Shown here one piece after another: positions 47,874 through 59,200 of a DNA stretch of 64,000 bases (positions within the stretch are counted from its first letter, which is position 1; each line of letters starts with the position of its first letter). Made by a program: the position numbers and the translations under genes. The notes under the pieces were generated by a model that had not been told where the DNA came from, ran no database searches, and saw only the letters and a list, made by a program, of their open reading frames with translations. Source of the stretch: Rallus limicola. Taxonomy: Eukaryota; Chordata; Aves; Gruiformes; Rallidae. The DNA is taken from the NCBI GenBank assembly GCA_022605955.1, contig JAKCOZ010000002.1:71404783-71468782 (forward strand), in the 5' to 3' direction.

Positions 47874-50800
47874 GTAAGTCTAGGAACAGATGGGAGATAG
47901 CCAGAAAACCTAGAGAGAAGTGCACATCCAACATAACCATTCATCCGATCTCGGGGTGGTGGGAACAGGCAATGGACAAACTGCCGTAGCACTGTAAGGA
48001 TTCCTGAGCAGTTCCAGAAGGAATTGTTTTTTTTTTGTCAGGAAAGTTATGAATTAAATGAAGACCTATTTTTTTAGAACTCCTTCTATGCACATGGGTT
48101 CCAACTTCTGTATCTCTAACAACGTTCTCTGGATTTTCCATCAGCATGGGAACTGGAACCGTTGATTTAATTCAGCTGAGGTGCCAATGGTAACTTAACA
48201 CCACGAACATTTTGTGATGTACAAGGCTTTCTGTTTAGAAATAATTACAAAGCTATCAATAGCTTCATGACTAAGCTTTCAATGTATTAGATAAAAATGG
48301 ACCAATTTGACAAAACTTGTAACTTATCCTGTGTAAATCTCAATTATTTTAATAATACACACAGTTTTGCATCCTCTCTGCACTCCTCCCTTTTAGCTTG
48401 CTGTAATTAAAACAAGCCTATTCTAAAAGAATAGATGGAAGATAGCAGAAACTTGAGAGTGTGGAAGATGGGTATTTTGCTCACGAATTTCTCCCCATTG
48501 CAGTAAGTATAGGATGTTTCCTGATGATAGAAAGGTGGAGCTCTGTTTAACAAAATACTTCTTGGTGAAGCTTTGCACATTCATGTTGCAACCAAAGGGA
48601 ATGGAAATAGAAATATTGTAACACTTTACTGTCCCAAAACTTTTTAGTATCTAATTGCTTTGCAATATCAAATCTGATTGGATCTGGCATTTAGCTCTCT
48701 TTATGTGAACTGGTCCTGTGGATTGAAATAAATGGTGTAGGAGTTCCCTGAGCCAACATAATGTTTATTGATTTATGCTTAATTAAGCAGGTATAGGTCC
48801 ATAAAACAAATGCATTATAATAACATGACATACCTTTAATTTTAGTTAATATAGGCCTTTAAAAAAAAAATCTTTATTTCTTACAGTAATAATATAACGT
48901 GACAGCACTTCTAGGTTGCAGATATTCACATCTCCATCATATGTGACTTACAGAATAGTATCTCTGCTGGTTATTAGCCATGTCAATGTGATGAACAGAT
49001 TTTTAATTATCTGAAATTAGTCTGAATTAAACATATTCTAAAATTTGCATTGAGGTAGCAGAAGGGAAACTTTAGAGGTGGAATAAAATAATAGAACTGT
49101 GCAAATCAAATTCAGAACTACTGAAGGCAATAAAAAGCTCTTTCCACATGAGTAAGGAATTCATGGTCTGCATTTTTTTGTGATACTTCTGTACCATCCA
49201 GTAGTAAACAAGCAGAGTCCAGAGCAAGGCAAACCATTTTAGGATGTATTAAAAAGAAAGAATTTGGGAATATTGTGAAGCTTAAAAGTGAGTCAGTGAA
49301 TTTCAACTGCATCGATTTGTGTTCAAATTATTTTCACAGTGTCACAACTGATTCACATCTAATGACATTTCCATTTCAAAAATCTTCATTTTTAAAAAAA
49401 GAGTCTAGACCTTTCTGCCTGCAGATAATTCACAATTACTTCCACACATGTCCTGCCTATAGAAGGACAATGAATAGATTTTTCCATCTCCACGCTGTTA
49501 CTTCATTTAACCTATGTCCCCCCAGCACTCTAAAAAACTGTTCACAGAAATTCTGGACTGTGTTAGTTAATGCCACATTTTTTTAAATTGTATTTTAAAG
49601 AAAATGAGGATTTAAAGATTCAAGTAATCTGCTTTCCAAACAGTGAAATGCAAACACTTTAGGATATATATGAAGTTATCAGATCTTGTTATGATCTTCT
49701 AGGAAGTCTTCTGAAAATAGGATAGTCATCAGTTGAGAGCAATAGATCTTGACTAAGACTGTCATACTATAATGATTAAAATTTTACTGTGCCTCTCTCT
49801 CTCACCTTTAAGGATCATAAATATAGGTACTACTAGGCTCCCTGGCAGATTTATTGGGCTACTTTTGTCTGATTTTGAATAAAATCTGTTTATTGAAGAG
49901 TTGTAAAAAAACACCAACAAAGAAAAACCAACACTTCCCTCCCCCCCCACCCCTCAAAAGTAAAGTTCAAATATAAATAATAAAGGATGTCTGGTGTATG
50001 GCCAGGGCTAGTCAGCGAAGCATCCAGACAAACACTGACCAAAAAAATTTGTATGTTACAGGTACAAAAATTTATCAGTATTTGAAAATGCTACAAAGAA
50101 ATATCGAAAGCTTTCACATATTTTATAGTTTCATGGCTTTTCCATCCAGATAGAGATTGTGTACAACATCTCTTGTCTTCAGTGGAAACTGTGGCCACGA
50201 GTTCTAGAACAAACATTTACCCTTGTCATAGTGCAAAGTGAGTGCATTAATCTTTGCGAACTGTAATATTGTTATTGAGAAGCAGAATATAAATCTATTG
50301 TTTTCTATAATTTATTATCTGCAAATATCTCATAATTTAAGGGTTCCTTTTTGAATATTCATCCTAACTGGCATTCCCTTCCCCTAGTCAAACCTTTAAA
50401 GCAAATGGCTGTAACTCCACTGCCATGAGACATCTTTTTTAAGTGATTAGGTAAAACAAAGCTTCCTGAGGTCATTATTGCTAAAGAAGCTAAAAAACCT
50501 GTCTCTCTGAAAGGTAGGTTTGAAATATCTTTTTCTTTCCCCTCTCTTAGTTTTAATGGAGGGGTTTTAAGGCTACTCTAATTTGGCTGATTAGTATTTA
50601 GAGTCAGATGACTTGTTCTTTCACTGTATTTACAAATTAAAAGCTAATTCTACTGACTTTCTGCATCCAGAGGTGACCATAGAAAGAAGAGTAAAAAAAG
50701 CCTTTGTGCTTTCCTCTATCTAGCTCTCTTCTCTCAGATGATCTCTGCCTCCAAAAGTTTTCATCTCATTGCATTTCTTGAATACATTGGAACTTGTCTA

Positions 50801-52363
50801 CTGATTCCCATTATTTCCTCAGTCTTCTCTAGAATCCATGCAATTCTTTGTTATGTTATAAGACTACCTACAACAGAGTAGATGCCATTGTAGTAGATGC
50901 AATGTGATCCAAAACTGGAAGGACAGATAAGTCTATCCTATTGATGTTTGCTATCCTGAAAATTCTGTGACTCCAGCAGTAAAATTTCCTCACTTTTATT
51001 CTGCATTGTAAAACTAAAGAAATCTGTCTATTAATATTGTCTTGAGGTGCTGAGAGTTAGTCGGTAAAGCTCCATTTAGATGCTCAAAGTGTTATTTCTG
51101 CAAATACCTTAATTAATTTTGAATATGAAGTGAAGGGTAGTCATTTGCACTGTTTTTCAATAGCACTTCAGAGCACAGTATTGAATAGATTTGTTTCCAA
51201 ATGCTCCTCTCCAACATAGGTCTTAAAATGATTAGTTAACAATTGACTTCTGAAGGTGAAATCTCTATGACAAGATAAAGGACTATGACTTTTTGACTGC
51301 TCGTTGCCCCAGTACTTTCTTTCATGGTTAGGTACTACATAATCCAAAAACTGTCCTATTAATATATTTTCCAGTGTCTATCGAAAACGCTCAGCCAGAC
51401 GCAAGAGAGACTATGATGGATGGAGGCAAAGGAGTCCCGAGGCCTTAAAGCCATTCCAAAAGTGCAGATGGAAACCCAAAAATAAGTACAGATGCTTTTT
51501 CTTCGTATGTAGTCTAAACTATATGACATACAGTTCAGATGAGATAGCAAGTTTGCAGTTACAACTGGCTCATATTTGTACAACGCTGGTTCAAAATGTA
51601 AAAATGGGAAATTATAGTTCGCTCTGACAAAAATATTTGACTCATTAAAGGAGATATAACATGCCCACATTAAGAACAGCCTGATGTTTGTATCAGAAAA
51701 ACAAACTGAAGGTCATTTACTCTTTATCTGAACTGACTGTATAGGATTTTTCATTATATTCCTATCTGAAAGAGAAAATGGATATGTCTGAGCTATATTA
51801 AAAAAAAAAAAAAAGACAGGCTCCTTTCCTATTTATAATACTGTGCTACAGAGTGCTCATTGTCTGCTTTGTGAGGAATCAAGATCTATTATGTATCAGT
51901 CCAGGGACACAAGCCATTTTCTGGGCTTGTACTATTCAATCCTGAGAGCAGTTTTACAGAATTCAGCAAAAAGAAAGATTTCATAATCAAATAATTGAAT
52001 TTTCAAAGAACTTTTCAGTGCCCTAAGCACAGATGGTACATATCTAGAAGACTGCCAATCACATTACCCAGCAGATATACAGTATGTTATGCTTTTATGA
52101 TCTATTGAAAATTTGCTTGGCACAATAAGTTCTCCACAAAAATGTTTACCAAAAGAAAGGGCTTTTTATTTCATAAGGAAGTAGGAGCCTGTATGCCCTA
52201 TTTTCAAAATGCTGGTAACTGCTTTTGCATTAACATTTTTTGCATAAAGTTTTCTGCCTACATTTACATGTGGGTGCAGATAATTTCAAGTGGTAGTTAG
52301 GCCCTTACCTGCCCTCATCTACAAATAGATTAAAAAAGTTGCAGAGTGACACAGCAGTCTAGC
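47874..52363. other. Putative intron or non-coding stretch
   Basis: If the TERB1-like segments belong to one gene, this is intronic. Acceptor-like sites occur at about 49428 (CTTTCTGCCTGCAG) and 51374 (TATATTTTCCAG), each followed by short open frames in more than one phase. None aligns clearly with anything I know. A C run lies at 49941-49948 and an A run at 51801-51814. Confidence 0.45.
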
Positions 52364-52485
52364 ATAGTATCAGAGGATTAGAAGCCACCTCAATTGTTAT
52401 TTAATCCATCCCCTTGTCCTAGGGCAAGATCTAATGTGACTATGTCAGTCCTGTCAAAGGCTTGTGAAGATTTAACTTAACATTC
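52364..52485 (-). mobile_element. Ancient CR1-like fragment
   Basis: The plus text AGAAGCCACCTCAATTGTTA, CCCTTGTCCTAGGGCAAGAT and CTGTCAAAGGCTTGTGAAGA follows the order of the complement of old amniote CR1 3' ends (GGCCTC, CTAGGGCAGGATC, CCTGACAGGTGTTTGT). It is heavily diverged. Confidence 0.45.
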
Positions 52486-52794
52486 ATGAAATCCGGTTCT
52501 TGTACTCATTTGCTTTTGAGCACCAGGAAAAAACCTTGTAATTGCCAGTCCATTTTCTCATTCCTCAGCTGTGAAAATGATTACCTTTGAAGAATGCTAG
52601 AGATCTACAGCTTTTTAAAGAGTTTGTGTGTCTGTTTAATTAGAGAATGTTATTAGCATCTTATTTTACAGATGAAGAGATTTATGCATTGAACAGTCTG
52701 AACCTTTATGCATTGAAAGGGTCTGTCCTGGAATAAATCGTTGCCTATTATTTACATGATAAAACATGTGGGGGAGTTGGATTTCAGTCCACAT

Positions 52795-53335
52795 AGTTAA
52801 CCTCATTAACACTGGGGAACAGTGTGGGGAATTAGTGTTAGGCACCAGCTCCTGGAGGTTGGGTGGTGGGGCTTGGGGTAGCTGCCAGCCATGGCAGGAG
52901 GCTCCACTGTGCCCTGTGGGGAGACCATGGCCCATCCTTGCCTTCAGGGGCTGCTTTCAGCTGAGGGTCTTGCCCTGGCCCTGCAGGAACTACACCTCCT
53001 ACCATGTCACAGACAGTCTGGGATCACCCTGGCTGGTACTTGCCCCTTGGAGCCAGGAGCTACCACAGTACTGCAGCCCTGCCTGTGCCTGGCAATGTAC
53101 TGCTGATCTGGACCCACCTCACTGACAGACAGGCCCGTGGCCTGGCCTGGCCTCAGCTTATCCTTGTCTCAGTGGCCTTCCCTAGCCATCCTGGGGCTGT
53201 GCCTGACCCTGGTTCCCCTCAGCAGACCTGGTCCTGACCCCTGACTTGTGTGCCTGGCTTGAGCCCAGCCTTGTCTCATTGCCATGGATGCGCCATGGGG
53301 ATGCTGAGCTCTGGGCCAAGACTCAAGGGAAACTG
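52795..53335. repeat. GC-rich block, probable unclassified interspersed repeat
   Basis: About 540 bp rich in CCTGG, CCTGCC and TGGCC motifs stand out from the AT-rich surroundings, with edges near 52795 and 53335. Open frames on plus (52766-53237) are by-products of its composition: they overlap in three frames and share no domain. The text CCCAGCCTTGTCTCATTGCC followed by ATGGATGCGCCA seems familiar from other bird sequence, which would make it a dispersed repeat, but I cannot name the family. It could be a processed fragment of a retroelement. Confidence 0.45.
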
Positions 53336-53439
53336 GAAATACCTATATGTCAGGCATGTCCCTGACCACACAACCTGAAGGTCAGAGGTTTCAAGACCTT
53401 TTGTTCAAGAATTGGGTCTTCTGACTATTCCTGCTGGTT

Positions 53440-53835
53440 TGAATTTTACTCTAAATCTCTACTAGCAAACGAGTTAGTGTAAAGGAGCACCCTGGGGTAC
53501 TGAGAGGGATCATCCCTCAGTTCAAGGCAGTCCCCACCATGCCTGTGGTTCCCAATATCAAGCACTCTTCGGGTAATGACATATAAGTACATCCTGTAGC
53601 CTTCCCAGTTGGCAGCCACCTCGCTTTGGAGAATAAGAGCATTTAGTTGTACACCAGTTGGTGGCAGTGCCCAGGGAATGGCCCATGCACATCTCACTTA
53701 CAAGACTAGGAGTAACCTGAGGGGTCTTGTCCTCACATGGATGTGCCAAGATAGGACTCCAGTCACAGCAGTGACTTCTACCAGCCCTGACACTTCCAGG
53801 CAGGAATTGTTCCACTTCATAGAGGAGAAGAGGAG
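53440..53835. repeat. Second moderately GC-rich block, possible repeat
   Basis: About 400 bp, again richer in G+C than the flanks. On the minus strand there are two overlapping frames (53697-53446 and 53815-53558), both without recognisable domains. It may be part of the same compound element as 52795-53335 or an LTR-like sequence. No terminal motifs are found. Confidence 0.3.
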
Positions 53836-55178
53836 TTTTGTTTCAGGACTGAGTTTCTCTGTTTCCTTCTTCCTTTGTTATTAGTAAAAAACAAAGTAGA
53901 CTTAACAGTTTTTTAGTTAAATTTTCATAACAAAATGTACCAAACTTCAAGGGACATTAAACCCAAAAGGAATTAATTTGCAGAATTTGGGAGGGAATAC
54001 AGGAGTGGTTTATACTGCAGATTGAATTTCTGGCATTCAGAAGCTACTGTGATGGGAGATGTAGAAATACCTATAAATAATGAACATATTCATTAAAAAA
54101 TAAAAAGCCTGACTTTTACTTCTGCTTCTAAACCTTAAGATAATTAAAACTAGCATCAAAAGAGTTTCCAATTGCACATGTCATTCTAAATGAGGACATC
54201 AGATTGAAAATAAGTGTGATTTAGGATATCAAATAAAAAAGATGGCTTGTCACCTAACAGGCAAAATAAACATCTAGTGTTCATGCCTGCATATAAAACT
54301 AACTGCTGAAATAAGTTTCTGGTGTTAGCAGTGTTTCTAACCTATAACATAGTTTAGATTGAGTTTGTTTCCAATATATGTCAGTTTCCCTCTCCCAGCA
54401 AATTCCCATGGCAAATTTTGTTGCTCAGAAAATGCTAAAGTGCTCAGGATGAATAAATATTATATTCACAATTCTGTAGTGATACATGGCCTGAATACCG
54501 AACCTTACACTTTTCCAGTGTGCCTGGTCAACATAACTCATCAATCACCTCTCTTCAATTTAAATACTATTTTTTTCTACTATATAAAGGGAATAATTGG
54601 GAAGGTGGGATAACTGGTCCAAAGCTTATCATGTGCTGGCAGGAAAGATTTGAATGTAAGACTTTTTGCCATAGGTATAACCATTTTTCCCTGCTGATAA
54701 ACAGTTAGGTGTTCTAATATTGCTGCAGTTTTGGTGAAATATTGTTTAAGAATCTAGATTTTGGTTTTGACTTCTTTCCTACCAGTCTATCATTCACATG
54801 TAGAAAAATTGGAGGGTATAGTTCAAAAGCAGGCCCTGATGATAATAAATGAAGAACATTCCCATACTGCAAGATAGATGATCAGGTTGTGAGTTTCATT
54901 CATCTGGAATAATTGATTTACATCAGTTCTGCAGAGCTTTAGGAAATTGCTGTTTCAAATCAATTTGATCCAGTTATAAAGTACAAGACAGTTTAGCTTA
55001 TTTTAACTATGCTTTATGAGATGGATACGAAGATGTTTAATAATCTTTGGATTTTAAATTCACTAAATTGTGGAAGTACACAATACTATCTTAATTATAC
55101 AATACAATCTACACATATGCTGGTTGGGGTTTAGATAGCCAAAGCATATTTTATGTATTTTGCAACTGCATCTAACAG
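53836..55178. other. Putative intron or non-coding stretch
   Basis: AT-rich unique sequence with no repeats or RNA. Frames at 54359-54613 and 54520-54708 overlap and carry no motif. Confidence 0.5.
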
Positions 55179-55310
55179 GAATCAACAGAATGTGAAAGAT
55201 CACTTGAGGAATTAAAGCATTTCTCTAAGATTATGAAGAGCTATTATGAGTTGAGCATCTGTCTAAAAAGGCAGAGATCAAGAATTAGCAGATCTGCAGA
55301 ATTAAATTAG
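55179..55310 (+). pseudogene. TERB1-like segment 3 (C-terminal region)
   Basis: A strong acceptor (TTTTGCAACTGCATCTAACAG) ends at 55178. The frame reads ESTECERSLEELKHFSKIMK and later LKRQRSRISRSAE, then stops at 55308-55310. Remembered mammalian TERB1 has VEKSLNSRNFSKLLHS ahead of a basic RRRQRLSNES stretch and the Myb-like domain. The E-R/K-S-L, F-S-K-I/L and the basic Ser-rich motif occur in the same order. No donor is visible, and the sequence between the two motifs would be shorter than in mammals. I did not find the Myb-like domain downstream. Alone this is weak; with 46968 and 47467 in the correct order it supports the assignment. Confidence 0.32.
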
Positions 55311-55383
55311 TTAAGAAATTTAGCGTATGGAGAATGTATAGAATACCTTCTAGTTTTCTATTTTCTAATTTTCTATTACTTAC

Positions 55384-55414
<31 letters not shown>

Positions 55415-55432
55415 TCCATCTCTCTGTCTCTC
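55384..55432. repeat. Compound tetranucleotide microsatellite (CTGT)n(CTAT)n
   Basis: CTGTCTGTCTGT is followed by five CTAT units and then a degenerate CT/GT tail. It is a typical length-polymorphic tetranucleotide locus. Confidence 0.95.
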
Positions 55433-56218
55433 TTATTCCATGAGAATATGTAAAATAAAGGAGGGAATGTGTAAAACATGGTTTCTACAGCAGAATCTTG
55501 TCACTTTTTTTAAAGACTGCTATGCTGCACTACAGATCTTCAAGTCTGGCTTTTTTTTCCCCTCCTCATTCTTTTGTGTTCAGATTGTTTCCAGGTAGAA
55601 TGAACGTTGGCAATAAATAATTTGGGTGAAATTCCTGGCAAGTCATAAAACAATATTTGTCCTATTATGTGAAACAGAAGGTCAAAGTTTGAAGTAAGAT
55701 TTAAAAGGAAAGGTCAGCAATGACTTCCTACTCTCCTCTTTTAAAATCCCCAAAGCTGCTGAGTTTGCCTGCAATATGCCGATACAGCACTAATAGTTAA
55801 TAACTGCTTTTCCAAATGAACTCTCCCTATGAGAGTCTTGAGGCTTTAGCTAAGTTTAACCTAATCTCATACCTGTCAAATAAGTAAGTACTACTAACCC
55901 TCTTTAACATATAGCAAAACTTAGTCTCCAAGAGACTAGCATGAAGGTTATGCAGGAAGTGTATAGCAGAGGAAGAAATAAAAGGCTTGATTTCTCTATT
56001 CTCATGAGCCTCCGTTACTGTGTGTTTCTTCTATCCAGCACCACCAATTAGTCATGTGCTCTCTTTCAAAGGCTGTAGCCTCATTTATTTCTCCACACAT
56101 ATGGCAGCTGCCCCCGTCTTTGCAGTACAGTGACCACAGGTCTCTTGGTGAGGTGGATGAATTCTCTGCTGTTACAGTCATGCCAGGTTAGCCCCTATTA
56201 CAAAAAAAAGCCCTAACA
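55433..56218. other. Non-coding stretch, nothing recognisable
   Basis: AT-rich unique sequence with a T run near 55553. No frame or repeat can be supported. Confidence 0.55.
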
Positions 56219-56235
56219 CCCCCCCCCCCCCCCCC
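56219..56235. repeat. Poly-C run (17)
   Basis: An uninterrupted 17-base C homopolymer in AT-rich context. It is error-prone in sequencing, and on the minus strand a G run able to form quadruplex structures. Confidence 0.9.
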
Positions 56236-59200
56236 AAATGTCTTCAGATGTAACTTTTTAATGCCTTTCTGTCATGGCTACTCATACTCACATGTGTATG
56301 TGCGCATGCATTTCTGTGTGTACATATGCAAGGAGGCCTGGGTTTAATAGGATTAGGTAGAAGATAACCCAGTCCCCTCTGCTCCCTTCCTTCCACCAGA
56401 GGGAAGAGAAACCAAGCCACTGCCAGCACCTAAACTGGGTTGATTAATGAGCTCTGTTCTGCCAGTTTTCCTGTAATCTCTTCTGAAGTTTTAGGTTTGG
56501 TTTAATGTAGTTTAGTTTGGGGTGAGAAGTTGGGCTGGTTTTAATTTTATCTAGATCATTAAAGCAGAATTTAATTGGCACTCATGATTGAGGAGGAAGA
56601 CTTTTTCCCCTTTGAACCGACTCAGATAATAACTAACGAAAATTAAGTAGATGCACAGAAAAGGAGCTGACAGTGGTGTGTTCTGTTTTATTCATCTGTG
56701 TGAGATTTGCATTTGGAAACCTGATACAACCAAATACAGCATCCAGAATTCATCTTTTGTAGTGACTTGTTGAGGAAATGCTTGTGATCGGTAAGTATAA
56801 ACAGATAAAGAGGTCTGAATATTTCTGTGAATCTTTATGTCAGCTCTTTACTGAGGGATTGTTTTAGCTAGAAGGTGTGGGGCTTAAAATTCAATATGCT
56901 TTCTTGCTTTCCTTCTTACTGTGTTGTGTTCTACTCTAATCCCTGTCTGTAGGTGGCACTGATCCTTCACTGTAACACTGGCAGGGAAATTATAAATGCA
57001 GGGAATTGCAAAAAAAAATTAAAAAATTAAATATATATATTTGATTTTTAAAAACAAAAATAAAATGTGTGTGTAGTTGTGAAGCTGGTAGTTGCATGAA
57101 GCGTGTATGAGCCTACAGACCTCACAGCACTGAAAGAGTGAAGAAGGCTTCTTCCTGTCTTTAATTTAACCCATAGAGAGTATCACTACGTAATGTTATT
57201 CTGTATGTTTTGGCATGTTTTCCTTTCAGTTTTCTTTTCTCAAGTGCATTACAACCTGAAGCAAACAAGAACTGAAAATCCTGACCAGCACCTCATGCAT
57301 GCTTGATTTACTTGGAGTCAAAAAGTGATTTTGCTTATTTTCTGGTTGAATAATTCCTGGAGTGATGTAATTCTGCTAGGAATGGCACAGGGTTGCAGAT
57401 CACGTACAGTGAGCTGTCAGAATATCTGGTCTAACCCTACTTTTGCATTCTTTGGGTTTTGGATTAAAGATCCGAATCTCTGATTAGCAAGGCCCATTCT
57501 AACCAAAATAGAGAGAGAAGGTTAGAATCAGAAAACCATTTAGTTACTGTAGCATTGGAAATATTATAGCCTTCAGTTGGGGCCTCTTTCCTGCAATATG
57601 ATAGTCTCACCACCTTGTCTGGAGACAATTAGTTCCCCAAGACAGAAAACAGAGAAATTTGACGTAATGAATGACGTAAGCTAGACAGGAAGAAACACTG
57701 AAGAGAGTAGCAGGGCCTGTAGCCATTTACTCAAAGATAGTTAAGAGCTTAGTTCCATAGAGCAGCTGTGAAGTCTGCTTTCGTGTAATGTTGCCTTTAG
57801 GTCACTTCTTCATTTCATCCCACCCTGAAGAAGCAAGAATTACCAAAGGAAACCCAAGCTTTACTCTGATTCCCTGTCACAAATAAGCCTAGAGGCATTT
57901 CCTGACTCACAGGCAGGGTATTCTGGAGCAAGCCAGCCCATTGTTATCTGAGTTGTTCCAATTGTATAAGTTAATAAATATTTATTGGAGCATGGATTTG
58001 AACTGAACTCTCCCACAGGAGTGTCCTAACCACTTCTGTAAGATTCTGTGTCAGTCTGTCACCTTTCCCTTCTCCCTCTGCCCCATAAATATTTAATCGT
58101 TTGTACACTGCAGGACATCTTTAAATGTTTCATCCAAAAGAATGATCAATGGACTAGCTGTTAGGTCCTTCAGCTTAGGTGGAGGTGTGCTGGGTTGAAG
58201 TTCAGCATGCAGAATTTGTCAGGGGAGCAATTTGAAACAACTTTTGTCACTAGGATGTATTTGGAACCATCTGCCTCATCAATGTTCTATCAAAAATGAA
58301 TTCTTGTAGGATATCTGTGAGAGTGGCAAATGAGATGTGAAGGGGAACATGGAGCATGAGTGTAAGAAGCAGTTTTGCCTCAAACATCTTGGCAACATTA
58401 GCTCTCAGGAAACAATATTAAATATTCTCAATTGGAAAATGAGAACCTTCCAGAGTTTGCTGCTAGGAACTTTTATGTGTGCATTGCTTAGATTTAGAGT
58501 GCTGCTTTGAATAGCTCCTGAAGATTCTGGGTGCCTCAGTTGTAGTTCTGGGCACTTGTGTCATGAATTGTGTTGGTCCAAAAACACTTTGAGGCTATCT
58601 CTTTCCAGTCAAGAGACAGACTTTGCCTCCAAGGCAGGGCAGCAGGGTTCATCACAGTGAAACCAAAGGGTCCCCCAAGCCTGCCTGATGTGCCTAGAGA
58701 AGAATATTTCCTCTATTTAATGATAGTAAAAATTATTCCAGCATGCACACATGTTTCCTTGAATGAGGATTTGGCACTGAGGAAGCTGACATTTGGGTTG
58801 AATACATTTTTATAGGCTGTTTCTTATGCCAAGACTATTACTTCTTTTTTTTTTTTATTTTTATTTTTTTTCCAGGGGAAAGCAACTGCAAACTGTAACA
58901 AAGTGGAAGGGGAAAACTGGGGCCTGGACTGAGTTATTTCTTTTCCCAGTTCCTTGATCCAGAAGTGTTTCAGGGAGATTTTCATCCTCTGTGACCTTTA
59001 TGTTGCTTTCAGATCGACTTTCCAGCAGAAAAAAGTGTAGTAGTTCTCAGGTGGAAGGGAATTAGTAGGTGGCTTTCCCAGTAGAGTTACCTTTGGGAGC
59101 AAAATACAGCCCTGTCACAAGTAGAAGGGGAAATCTGAAGCCCACAGGAGGTTTCTCACAGTTCTCCTTAGACTTGCTTTACAACTTTAACAGAGGAGAG

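Noticed and set aside
49275..49586. 103-codon plus frame with an internal FHTCPAYRR that vaguely recalls a TERB1 motif
   Set aside because: The match is a few residues only and conflicts with the better candidate at 55179. Treated as chance.
51374..51600. Possible further TERB1-like exon after TATATTTTCCAG
   Set aside because: All three phases look equally plausible by eye, which shows that the impression is not informative.
52766..53237. Plus-strand frames of 71-119 codons in the GC-rich block
   Set aside because: Three overlapping frames without domains. Best explained by high G+C and few stops.
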